51,097 nucleotides of DNA from Lingula anatina (taxonomy: Eukaryota; Brachiopoda; Lingulata; Lingulida; Lingulidae), in the NCBI RefSeq assembly GCF_001039355.2, contig NW_019775450.1:225641-276737 (forward strand), in the 5' to 3' direction. The translations under genes were made by a program, and so were the position numbers. Under the pieces are notes generated by a model. The model had not been told where the DNA came from. It made no database searches and saw nothing but the letters and a program-made list of their open reading frames with translations. Of the stretch, positions 12,590 through 23,272 are shown in pieces (the stretch's first letter is position 1; each line of letters starts with the position of its first letter).

Positions 12590-15500
12590 GGATTCATGTC
12601 AATCTAGGAACAGGTTTTGATGTGAATATACCTTGCTGATTAAGGCGAAATTTAAAGTGTTGTAATTTCTGGGAAAACTAATTTTGGGCTATCTAAAAGT
12701 CTGAGCGGACATTGTTAAACACTGTGTACCATAGGGTAACACGGAAAGAGCGAGGGAGGTAGAGGTGGAGGTTTTAACCATCAACATGACAAATCAAACA
12801 TCTCACGAAGGACGAAATAAATTGTATGTTCAAAACCAGCCAAAAAAAAAAAAAAAAAACACAGATAGACATTAAGTCAGTTTAAACAAAAATAACAGCT
12901 GTTATAATGCACGCAACTGCTCTCGTTGGCGAGTATAAATACATTGCCTGGTATTCCTAGAAGCAAAGTTCACTGAGAATCGGGCATTCGATAGCGTGGG
13001 TAGTTATAATATTGATCCCCAAAAGGGCATGGGATTTACCACTCTGTGATTTCAGTAGATTTCATTAAGGGCGCCCATAATTACAATCCCTAGACGCCGT
13101 TCAATAACGCAAGCTGTCCAGACGACCAGAATGTTAGAGCTTGGTGGGAAGGGAAGAAGGTTGAAAGATGGANNNNNNNNNNNNNNNNNNNNNNNGGGGG
13201 GGGGAGGGGGGGGAGAGAAAGAGTTAGACTTCCTCTGTTTACTGAAGAACTTGCTCTCCAGCATTCTTTTGTTTACTGAAGGGCAAGCTCTTCAAATTAA
13301 AGAAAGTCAATATCTAGTTATCTGGCTGCAAATGTCCTAGTAACGCAGGATGTCTTCGGACGCGCGTAACAAATGTCGCTCATTTTCTTCCACAGATTAT
13401 AATATAAAAAGGTACAAAAACAAATTTCTAACAAGATATGATCTTCATCACCCGAATGTAGTCATACATTTTAATGTTAAAACATCTCTTCACATCCGAA
13501 AAGAAAGTTTTACTTTTAGATTTAGAATAATTTATTGAGGTAAATGAGCAAAAATGCTAACGGTATAAAATATTTCGGCTTGTGTTTGATAATTATCACA
13601 TAAGATTTATTAAGGTAGTTGTGGAATAGGCATGAACATATGTTTGACTTCTTATTTACAGTAGCAATTTTTATAAAGATCTGAATACACGGTATGTCAA
13701 AAGAAAATAGATGTTTACTTTCACACCAAAAAGTATAATAATAATTATAAAAAATTATATTAATATCTTTTGTACCGTGATAAATCAGATTGAGGATATT
13801 CATCAAGTTTATATTTGTTATGTTTGTCGCATTTCTCTTTATTTCAGACCGATGCGTCCAATGTAAAACACTGCTACAAAATAATGGGCCATTCCGGTCG
13901 TGTCACGTGTGTGGGGCCCACGTGTTCAGGAGGTCAGGTGAGAGGTTATTTTTAGAATCCTTTGGAATGAGCTCGTATACATGTAGCTGAGCTAGTCAGT
14001 AAAATATCCAGGGTTCACGCGCCCCGATTTCCATAGCGAAGACGAAGACTTGTCTTATCTCTACTGTGTGATGCAGCGTGTGTTGGTTCTTTTTCAGAAG
14101 CTTTTAAACTCAGGGTGGACACTGTTAATAATTTTTCAATCATATCTCGTTAACATGTTTAATCATTTCAGCCAAAGTATAGATGGAAATTGGGTTATGT
14201 TTTTCATTTGAATTAAATGTTTCGTTATCAATTATTTTATTCATTCATTTGTATGTTTATTTATGACAGTGCTTTTTCGGAGGGGGGCTGATGCCATGTT
14301 GTGATTGATTTTGTTAGAATAATATTTGGCGGAAATGTATAATTCAATAAAATGTATAATTCAATAAACCTATGCAATGGGAAGTTAAGCTTGTGTTAAC
14401 CTTTAAGTACTCGTTCATAGCGCTACAATGTACTTCTACGCTTTTGTCAAAATACGTTTATAAGATTTCACTTAATTGATTTCTGTCTTTAAATTTTCGC
14501 CACAGGGGAACTGCGTCTCGTATTCGCAATTTTAGGGTGCTTTCCCAGAGATTTAGATCGATCTAAAGATTAAGTTTTAGATCGACCTAACTCCCTGGGG
14601 GTTCACGCTAAATTGCAGTCAGCCGAGCGGGCACCATAGTTAATTACCCCCTTACAGCTTTTAGTAGGCGGGACAGACGCGTAAGCCGGCCAAGCTGACG
14701 GTAATCTAGTGAGACTCCCCACAGGGATAGATCGATCTAAAAATCTATGGAAATGGGGTGTTACAGTAGACACAGCGTAACTCGACGCATTATAAGTGGA
14801 ATTATCGGCTTTAGGCCCTATCAAACAAATCCTGTGGAATGGATTTTTTTTTTGTATTAACTGAAAAATCTGCCTAACACCCTAACTCAAATCTTAGCGT
14901 GCTCGAACAAAATTCCGACCTCAAAGTGTACGAAATGAGCAGAATCTGATGCATTTCTACTATGACACGCGTACGAGAATTTTCAATTATTAAGTTGCAC
15001 GGTGGTTAACCAAATCTTCATTACTTTTAGATGAGGGTTGGACGAAAATGGATTCGTCTCTTCGTTTCCTGGTATGGGTAGCGGTAGTCGAGTTATTGAC
15101 GGGAACAGTCAGCGTAGGCTGTGGGCTGGCGATGTCGGTGCTCTCTCGTCACAATCTAGTGTGGCCGCTTACATCCTTCGCCCCGATATGGACGGGGACT
15201 GTAGTAAGTTCCAATTCTTCCCTTTTTCACCGCTATCATCACCATCCCAATCCTCATCTCCTGACAGATATGAGATTGTACTTCCCGCGTGAAATTAAAC
15301 ATGTATGAGCGGAACAATCCCGAGAGTGCTAAACGGAGCGCGCTTTGCTGCCCCGCCCCCCCCCCTCATCCGCCCTCTCCCCCTCTCTCTCTCTCTCTCT
15401 CAGAGTTAAAGCCGCTGTTTTAGTAAATTGTAGGCTTATATTAAAATATTCGTTCGTGTTTGTCTTTGCCCTTTACTTCTAATTAAACTAAATAGTCCCA

Positions 15501-16249
15501 CTTATATCAATTATAGCCCATTTGTCTGTAGTCATACGTCCCGTGTTTTAATTTCAGATAATGATCACTGGTATTGTTGGAATGATGACTTATACACAGA
15601 AGAGAAGTCCTCACAACTTGAAACTTCGCAAACTGGTACATGTTACTTAATAACACTACGTTAAAGTTTAAATGCAGCCATGTGGATAGGCCTAAAGGCA
15701 TTTTTATCATTTGTGTTTTTATATAAAAAAGTTGTTTAGGTATTTAACAGAGTAACACAGGTGCTTGTACAAGTTGGTTTGCTTCAACGAGCTTACAGGA
15801 ACATATTTGAAGGTCATGTATCTGTAGTTTGACCATTTTATCTTAATTTTTAATTGTAATTTTTTTCCAATCAAATTCAATATTTTGAATATAATATACG
15901 GTAACGTTCTTTAATTATTTTAACACACGTACTAACTGCAACGCTGGGACCTATCTTGAACATCTTGAATCATTTTCAGGTTATAGCACATGTGACGCTA
16001 TGTCAATTTAGCGTCCTTCTCGGGGGATTTAACGTCGCCTACGGAGCCTGGGTCCTCTCTGCCTGCGACGCCGGCCGAATATGCAACTCGTCAGGTGGCG
16101 CTTCGAACCATAACGTGATGATAGCCCTCAGCGTCGCGGTCATTGCTGTCGGTTGCGCAATGACTTTGGTAAGCGGCTTGACGACAATGGCTACTTGTCT
16201 CTGTCGAAGACGATTTGGAATCGGATCAACGAGTGGAAGTTGTTATTGA
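8426..16249 (+). CDS. Zinc-ribbon plus MS4A/CD20-like tetraspan membrane protein, paralogue 1
   Basis: Five exons (8426-8435, 13848-13937, 15031-15203, 15558-15635, 15980-16249) give 206 residues. Exon 2 encodes a four-cysteine ribbon, C6-x2-C9-x12-C22-x2-C25. Hydrophobic helices follow at about 46-70, 85-105, 118-143 and 166-192, with a cysteine-containing loop (CDAGRIC) between helices 3 and 4. That topology, and the A-P-I-W-T-G motif just before helix 2, resemble the MS4A/CD20-like family. The ribbon would be cytosolic if the MS4A topology holds. The protein ends in a Cys/Arg-rich cytosolic tail. Intron phases 1, 1, 0, 0 and the 173-base exon 3 are identical in the paralogue at 20803-24335. 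The 10-base first exon (ATG TCA ACA G) is chosen by analogy and a strong donor; it lies across 5.4 kb of gapped repeats, so it is the weakest part. Function is unknown. Confidence 0.7.
8851..8922. repeat. Interstitial telomere-type (TTAGGG)n tract
   Basis: About twelve TTAGGG units, one interrupted by 'gggga', run up to a single N at 8923. The orientation is G-rich strand reading left to right. It lies inside intron 1 of the paralogue-1 gene, so it is not a chromosome end in this assembly unless the N marks a misjoin. Confidence 0.9.
8924..11772. repeat. 1.4-kb direct duplication joined at a single N
   Basis: The block after the N at 8923 (8924-10324) recurs after the N at 10325 (10326 to about 11772). 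Both begin with the 'aggaggggtaaaaatgcg' word and both end at 'gggagaatgttggg' before a G-rich run. The copies differ by scattered substitutions, a loss of about 140 bases in the right copy (left copy near 9103-9240) and a gain of about 170 bases in the right copy that includes an ATT microsatellite. The left copy is wholly contained in the right one, as expected of an alternative allele contig placed in series. A true tandem duplication is the other reading. Confidence 0.8.
11480..12590. repeat. Large imperfect inverted repeat with ~200-base arms
   Basis: The arm at about 11480-11677 reappears as its reverse complement at about 12378-12590. Each arm has an ATT/AAT microsatellite at its outer end, then the shared segment with 'tctctgtcattcgtggcag', then 'aaaatggttaaagtatc' at the inner end. 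The spacer is about 700 bases and includes a G-rich run (11770-11806). Confidence 0.85.
13173..13195. other. Assembly gap (23 N)
   Basis: A run of 23 N followed by a G-rich tract, in intron 1 of paralogue 1. The protein-like frames that cross it are artefacts. Confidence 0.99.
14549..14749. mobile_element. Same 'gatcgatct' family (copy 2)
   Basis: It shares the order of features with 5702-5892: tagatcgatct ends, 'cacgctaaattgca', a central 'taattaccccct', and an inner inverted repeat. It lies in intron 2 of paralogue 1. Confidence 0.8.
15381..15401. repeat. (CT)n tract after a C-rich run
   Basis: A short CT microsatellite preceded by a C-rich stretch, in intron 3 of paralogue 1. Confidence 0.9.
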
Positions 16250-16790
16250 TTGCACTGGAGATTTCCCATGTTGTCATACATTTCTGAACTCTATAATCGC
16301 AATCATATGCAGGTTTAGTGGAAATTGTGTTAGAGAAGATCCATGACACATAATTGTACTTGGACACCCGTCGCAATATTCCTGAACTTCACAACTGGAG
16401 AATTAGTCCCAGTCGTTAGTTAAATGGCAGTCTGTGATAATCTTTTTGAAATACTGGATTTTATTCACGGAAATGCAAGGCAAAACACCCTGAGTTGCAG
16501 AGGGCACTAAAAACTTACCTTTCTTCTATCAGCATACCTCTGCTATTTTCGATGTCTGTTGAATCTCGGGGTGGCAGAAACGGACAGTCACCAATTCTTA
16601 ACCATTGGCTTTGGAGTCTTAGGGAAAGGCTATATTCCAATATGCAGAGGTGTACAAGTGCATTGCCATACAAGGGACCATGTAAAATATTGATGCAGGG
16701 GGTCTGTTTTGCTAAGAGCCTTTAAAGTGTTTGAGAATGGCTTGGGCTGCTTCAGTCAGATGCAGAGTTGACTTTGTAATGTTAGTTTAA

Positions 16791-16965
16791 GGCCGCATTC
16801 AGAGCAGTGGAATAACTAGTCCGAGGGTCATATATGGCCGACCCACTTGAATGCTTCCCCACGGGGAATCTATTCAGTGTCTATAAGCGGATAAGACGGG
16901 AAGCTTTTTAGTGGGCCGCAATATTTGACATTCGGACTAGTTAGTCCACTGTTCTGAATGCGGCC
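16791..16965. mobile_element. Same family, full-length copy (copy 4)
   Basis: The best-preserved copy: ggccgcattcagagcagtgg at the left and its near reverse complement at the right. It is flanked by TAA on both sides, a possible three-base target duplication. Confidence 0.9.
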
Positions 16966-18450
16966 TAAGATTGTTTTATAGACGGTTATTCCGGCGGGTT
17001 TTGGTTACCACTACTACAGGTAAAAGTCAATGGAGCCTTGAAAATATATGCTGTTTGAAGAGCTCCTGTTAATTTGCAACGTTCACTTTTGTAGAATTGA
17101 TATCAGACAAGAAGAAAGATTGTTTCGATTATTCAAGTTAAGTGGAATTTTTGTGGTTGTTTTAAATTGTTTTCCATTAAGCTGGACTATAGATTTCGTT
17201 TTCTGGCTAGTAATTTTAAGTCAGACCTGAGACTAGAAATTGTCTGATGTCTACTACCTCGACTAGTGACTAGACTAGTGACTAGTGGATTGAAAAGTTT
17301 TGAGGCGGAAACTGAACAGGTCTGTCGCCATTAATAAAAAGTGAATCTAATATTAGAAAACTGTCGTGTCTGTAGAACCTTAGCATACGCCTATATTGAG
17401 TTTAGGCTGGGCGAAGGAGAGTGAAATTGCAGCATAGCTGTTTTTGGATCAAGGATTTGACTACCAAGTATATATATATATATAATTTGAGTTATACGAC
17501 TGTTGACCAATTTCATGTAGACTGAGTTGAACTTGTGCAATACAGCATGTTTAATTGTTGAATACAGTGTAGTAATTGTTGAATCGAAATATTGTATTTT
17601 TACAAGTATTTTTGTGAGTAGAATTGTGTTACAGATTTCATCAAAGGCCACAATTAATTATATTGATAATAAAAATATGTTAACTAAATGAAAATTACAG
17701 TTACTGTTTTACAGTATATTATTTTGAAAGTGTTGCTACCTTGGAGCATTTTCAGTAAATGAACATGACCGGTGTAACGTGATAGAGAGTCCCCCATGAA
17801 AGAGAGTGCGCTTTATATTTATTTATTTGTACAGGTAAGCCACGCCCTAGATTTTGACCCACTTACCCTAACCATTATAACTATATGGAAGTCGGACTTT
17901 CTGTTACAGGGACCTTCAGTTTCGTTACGCCGGTTCCATCTTCACAGACGGCAACAGACACCTTGACAAAAAATTTGTAAGAATACGTAAGATTTTCAGT
18001 TTAAGAATATATAAAACTGTGTTTTAAATTAGCCTATAGAATTCTGCGACGTTGGCCCCATGCCAAATACCAGTTAAACTGAACCTGGACGGGCCAGTAA
18101 TCTTTTTCCATTATTATCAGTTTTTTGTCACTGTGTCTACTTTGAACCAATAGATGCCTACACTTTTCCTTATTCTATAAACTATAAGTTACTATAAGTA
18201 ACTGGCTCGCGCTGCCAGTAATTACGCGGCGGGATATTCAGTGCACAGACCGTGATCATAAGACATACCGAAAATAGAAAATAGAAAATAGACATTGCAT
18301 GTGAACGAAGCCTTATATTCAGTCATTTAACCGATGTAACCAATACCTAATTTATTGTAAAATATACCAAAAATTAAGTAGAACAAAAATAGTTGCTATA
18401 ATGGGATCCCCGGACTTCCATTTATATTGCACTGCGGTCCCAGAAATAGC

Positions 18451-18687
18451 CAGGCCCGTAGCCCGGGGGGGAGGGGGGGGGTTCGAAAGAAGCGCTCCTT
18501 TTGCTGGGAAAAGGGCCACTCGGGTAAAATTTGATCTAGGNGGGGGTGGGTTCGAAAGAAGCGCTCCTTTTGCTGGGAAAAGGTCCACTCGGGTAAAATT
18601 TGATCTAGGTACATGAAGTTTTTATGGGAAAAGGTCCACTTTTTCAGAAAAAGAACCCCCCTTTTGAAATTGCTGGCAACGGGCCTG
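18451..18687. mobile_element. 'gcccgtagcc' element (copy 1) with an N-joined internal duplication
   Basis: The ends caggcccgtagcc and ggcaacgggcctg enclose the family body, but a 67-base piece is present twice (18474-18540 and 18542-18608), separated by the N at 18541. This is probably an unmerged contig overlap. Confidence 0.85.
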
Positions 18688-20802
18688 ATAGCGTACCGGT
18701 ATGCATTCAATTTACAGCTACGTGATATCCAAGCTTCTTGCTTGAATGTGTAGGCCCTATGTCATGTACACCTGGCCAAGGCCATACTCATGCAACTATT
18801 ACATAAGCCCAGCCTTTACCTTGATCTTTTATCTTTTCTGAATAACAGTTTGCTTTACGGTTCATAGCCGACTCCTGTTGCTGCCGACCTATCGCCCTGG
18901 TCGCAATGTGACAAGTGCGCGTTTCCACTACAGTGGGAGTTCAGCCACAACAGGGACACCAGCGCTCAGTCAAATAAGAGCGTTTCAACCCAGAAGACGG
19001 CAGCAGCCAGCGATGAGCGAGGGCGGTAGGCTAACCATTTGATCAATTGTTTTAACAATTTTATTAACTGGTATAGAAAATGAGACCTCTCTTGCAACGA
19101 TTTGGCTGTTATTACCCAGTGTTACGTGGTTCTTTCTTGTATATGTAAGGCGATTGTTTAGAACTGAAAGTGCGTGAAACCAGGGCGAAGCTGAGAGTCC
19201 GCCCACCATTGGATTCATAAAGGTTAAGGCCAGCGTGACGTACATGTAAGTTAGTCAAAATCTAGGATGGGACTTACCTGTAAATATCAGTGGGAAATAT
19301 AAGGACTCTTTTGAACATTACAACGAGACTCCAAATACTTCAGTACGTGGCGTGTCATGCGTGGCGTGTCTGGTTCTTTACAATCAAGGTCTATAGTAAT
19401 ATTAGTCGAGCTATCTCTTTTAAAGTACGATGTCCAGCTCTTGACAATTTTAATGCTTAAAAATATTTAAAATAACTTATGTTCCATATTACAAATAAGT
19501 CTCGAATTCGGAGTGTAGAGAGAAAAACAAATCTTTTGTTGATTCATCCTTGAACGGGGTCACGCTGGTTTAATATATGGACAAGGTCAGGATGCCGTTT
19601 GCCTTGAAAGAATATTCGTTATAAGATGCGTACGCTAGCACGAGAGAGCTTGGTTAAATAATGAAGGAGTTCATGTTATTTTTGGCAATACGTTTGTATA
19701 TGTAGAACACAATCAGTTTAAGAGTGAGAGTAAAATGTTTCTGTAAAAAAAAAAAGTGAAATGAGACAAAACCAAATAATTTTGCGTATAATTGAATTAT
19801 AATAGAACTGACATTGTCTAGTATTTCACGTGCCGAACGAAGCGCTGCAAAATGTCCCAAAGCCATATTTTGTCTAAATATCCCGCAAAAATTACCTTTC
19901 CCAATTCAGGGACTAAAAGGTAAAACATCTCAGGCACTAAAAACATAAAGCATCTCAAGTGCAAAGGTAAAAGTAGGCCTACTTTATGTCGATATTTAAT
20001 TTTCTTCTGAATGTCAGGAAGATACGATTTGCCAATTAGGATTAAGTTATTTAATTAAAGTGGCACAAAGCATCATATTTAAGTGTAGGGGCGGGACGAG
20101 TACGTAGGGACGGCGATGATTCGCGAGAAGGAGAAAATTGCTTTTTTTTCTAGAAAAAAATATGATTTTGCACGAAAATTCCGCATAAAATACCCTTAGT
20201 GGAATTATATGAAAATAAAGACAATAGACTGAGATTATACCCTAGGTCATGTTATTTAAACAGTTATGTTCCATAAGTTTAACTGTTCTTTAACTGAAGG
20301 AGAGAGGAGTCAAGGTAAAGTTCAAAGATTAGCTGAAAGCTATTAAACACTGTAAGGTGCACAATAGAGAAAAGTCAGCTCGCACGACACAGCCCTAAGT
20401 AGGTCAAGCCACGCTTGCGTAATTCGGTCAGCAATCTGGCCTTTTATGTATGTACTGTTGTATGCGCTGTAGTCTATTTTACCTATAGAGTAGGTATTTT
20501 CAGTTTGTAGTTCGAAACCTTTTACGAAAGGGCTGACTTACCCAAGGACATAACTTTAAGAAGTTGCGTTCATATGAAAAATATTTTAAAAAGAGTTTTC
20601 CTTCCTTTTTACTTTGATGCTCAGCAAGGAAAAGGGTACGCAACTGGTAAAGACGTAGTTACCAGTAGTTGCCTTACAGACGAGGAAATATTCGTTCATC
20701 TGAGATTTCACGACAATCAAGAGGAAAAGAAAAAGAAAGTCCATCTGTTTGTAAATTAACAGCTCTATAGCTATACTTGCGGAAAAATACCATCCCGGAG
20801 TC

Positions 20803-23237
20803 ATGGCAGACACTCAACTTACAGGTATTACTGTAGTTATGCAGTTAATTAATTAATCATCCCTTTTTAGTGGCAACATAATGAAAGTGGGAGAAATATA
20901 AAAATGTACAAAGGGATTACATTTACTGAAAAGTAAATATAATTTGTGAAGCAAATCAAAAGGTTAGTCATTATTTTATGTGTATACTATCAGAGCGCTT
21001 ACTGGACATTAGTGCAGATCGTCTACGTTTTTTAAGTTGGCACTGGTATCGAACGACTCGGGTAACTGAGAAAAAAATATGGGATTCGCCTTGCGCTTAC
21101 ATCCCAGACTCGCATGTAGCTCCAGAGGCGTCGCTCTTGTAGGATCTGGTCACTACATGTACATGACGGTGTACTAGATAGGGAGGCGTCAAAAAATGCT
21201 ATTCTCTGGAATACCAGCGTTTTGTTGGATTTACATATACCATTCACGGATTATCGGGATAACATTGTTCGATCGCTTGTATTGCAGCTAGGCCCACAGC
21301 TTTATTCCGAGTCAGGACCATAGCCAGGGGTGTTCGGGGGGTTCGAAAGAACCGCCCTTTTGCTGGGAAAATGTCCACTCTGGATAAAACTTGATCTAGG
21401 TACATGAAGTTTTCATGGGAAAAGGTCCACTTTTTCAGAAAAAGAACCCCCCTTTTGAAATTGCTGGCTACGGGCCTGCGAGTTTTCACTTTACAAAAAT
21501 TCAATCGTCCACAAATGGACACGCCCCTTCCTCTCCCCTCAATCATCTAATGGCTACTCAGCTCGAGGAATTGTATCTAAATTCTTGGTAAGCTGAGAAA
21601 CAGCCCTGTTAGAGAGACAAAGGGATTAAGAATTAACCCCCCTTAATCACGCGCTTTTCCAGCGGTGATCGAGAGAGGGTCTTGGTTGGCGGAGTTTTGC
21701 TTGAAATGCAAGAAATTGCGGTTATCAAGGCAATTTTTTAGAAAAAAGGGATATTGTTAATTAATTACTTATCTTGTCGTGGACAAATATAGAAAAAAAT
21801 CCAGATATCACAAACCAGGGTTTTCGTTACCCTCTACCAGGGCCGCAGTTATTTTTGTGGACATTTTTTGCTGAGGCGACATCAGACCAAAATGACTGTC
21901 TATTTATCTAGAGACATATCTGTGAATATCTGCGAAAAATCAATCTGTCGCCCTGGTAGAGGGTAGGTTTTCCCCAACAGTGGCGGATTAAGGGGGGGGG
22001 GGGGGGTTAGGGGGGTTCTGACCCCATTTTGAATTCTGAAAAAAAAAAACAAAAACAATATTCCCCTCTTGATACAGTATTAGAATTTTGAAGAGAAGAA
22101 TCAGTTATAAACTGCACCAAATGGCACCACTGCTCTTCGAACCCCACACCAAGGGGGAAAGGACCGGCTTAGCATCCGAGGACTGTCATTTTTGAAAAAA
22201 CTGGACCCCCCCCCTTTCAAATAATCCTGGATCCGCCCCTGCCCATGTCATTAGATCCAGTTTCCATTGATTTTTACATGTAAACCCTGTCCCAGATTTT
22301 GACCTATGTCAGTTAGCCCTAACTTATACGAAGATTCCCCCCTACCACGTGTGNCCTCAATACCACCACGCTTCTACACGTACAGGTATGTAAATCGAGG
22401 TGCAATATATCAAAGGCTTTTTTTCCATATCTCTTTCAGAGAAGGTCGTGTTTTGCATCCGCTGTGGCACAGAGCTGCTGGGGACCAGCTCCAACTTCTG
22501 CCACCACTGTGGCGCCCCCTCACTGCAGGATACAGGTGAGCACGTGACCCACGGCTTACTAGTACTTTATTTACAGAATTTTATCTCCAAAGGATTTAGC
22601 TCTGCTTGTACATTTCTTTAGATACACGTCGACTTTTATAGTTTGTGTAGATCTCCGTCTACTTTATCATTTGTTATAAGTTTAATTGATAAAACAAAAA
22701 TCCCATTTGAATAAATAATTTAATAGAGAGATGAATTAATAGATAAAGTTCAAACAAACAGAAGGAACATTTTTGAAACTTTTAATAAGTGGGAATGTAT
22801 TTTAGAAAGCGTAAAGGTCAAAAACGATGTCAAATATAAAATAAAATAAATAAAATATTTGTAAAAATTAATTGATAAAATGCTTGGGAGTTTGTAAAAT
22901 AACTTACATTTTATGCCTCTATAGCTCAATTGTAATCCGAGTTTGAGTTTAACTCAACCTGTATCATGAATTTCTAGGTGGCCGCCAGAGGGCGATAGAG
23001 AGGGCAATCACGCACCTTGTTCGTCTGTCCCTCTGTCAGATAGGGACAGGGACAGTCAGTGTCATCGTGGGCATTGTCATGTTAAACTTTGCTCTTCCCA
23101 CTGGAGGGTGGCCCCTGGTCTCTGGATCTCCCATATGGTCTGGTATTGTGGTAAGTGGAGATTGGTTTATTTATTTATTCATTTATTGGTTTGTTTTTTT
23201 TTTGTTTGCTGGATAGTTATTTAGTTAGTAAGTCTGT

Positions 23238-23272
<35 letters not shown>

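Larger units (their letters stand above)
16250..20802. other. Spacer between the two tandem paralogues
   Basis: Likely 3' untranslated sequence of paralogue 1 at the left, with candidate AATAAA signals at 17333 and near 17668, and the promoter of paralogue 2 at the right. It holds two inverted-repeat elements (16791-16965 and 18451-18687). Two splice-flanked open stretches at 17910-17976 and 18868-19030 are described under findings; neither could be tied to a gene. Otherwise nothing was recognised. Confidence 0.5.

Noticed and set aside
12284-12597. Open frames with poly-Ile or poly-Tyr runs over AAT/ATT repeats
   Set aside because: Their length comes from microsatellite translation; no start context, splice sites or protein-like composition.
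13790-13847. Methionine at 13790 as the start of paralogue 1 with a signal-peptide-like lead
   Set aside because: The hydrophobic lead is the translated pyrimidine tract of a splice acceptor (ttatttcag at 13839-13847), and the paralogue shows the same acceptor at the same place.
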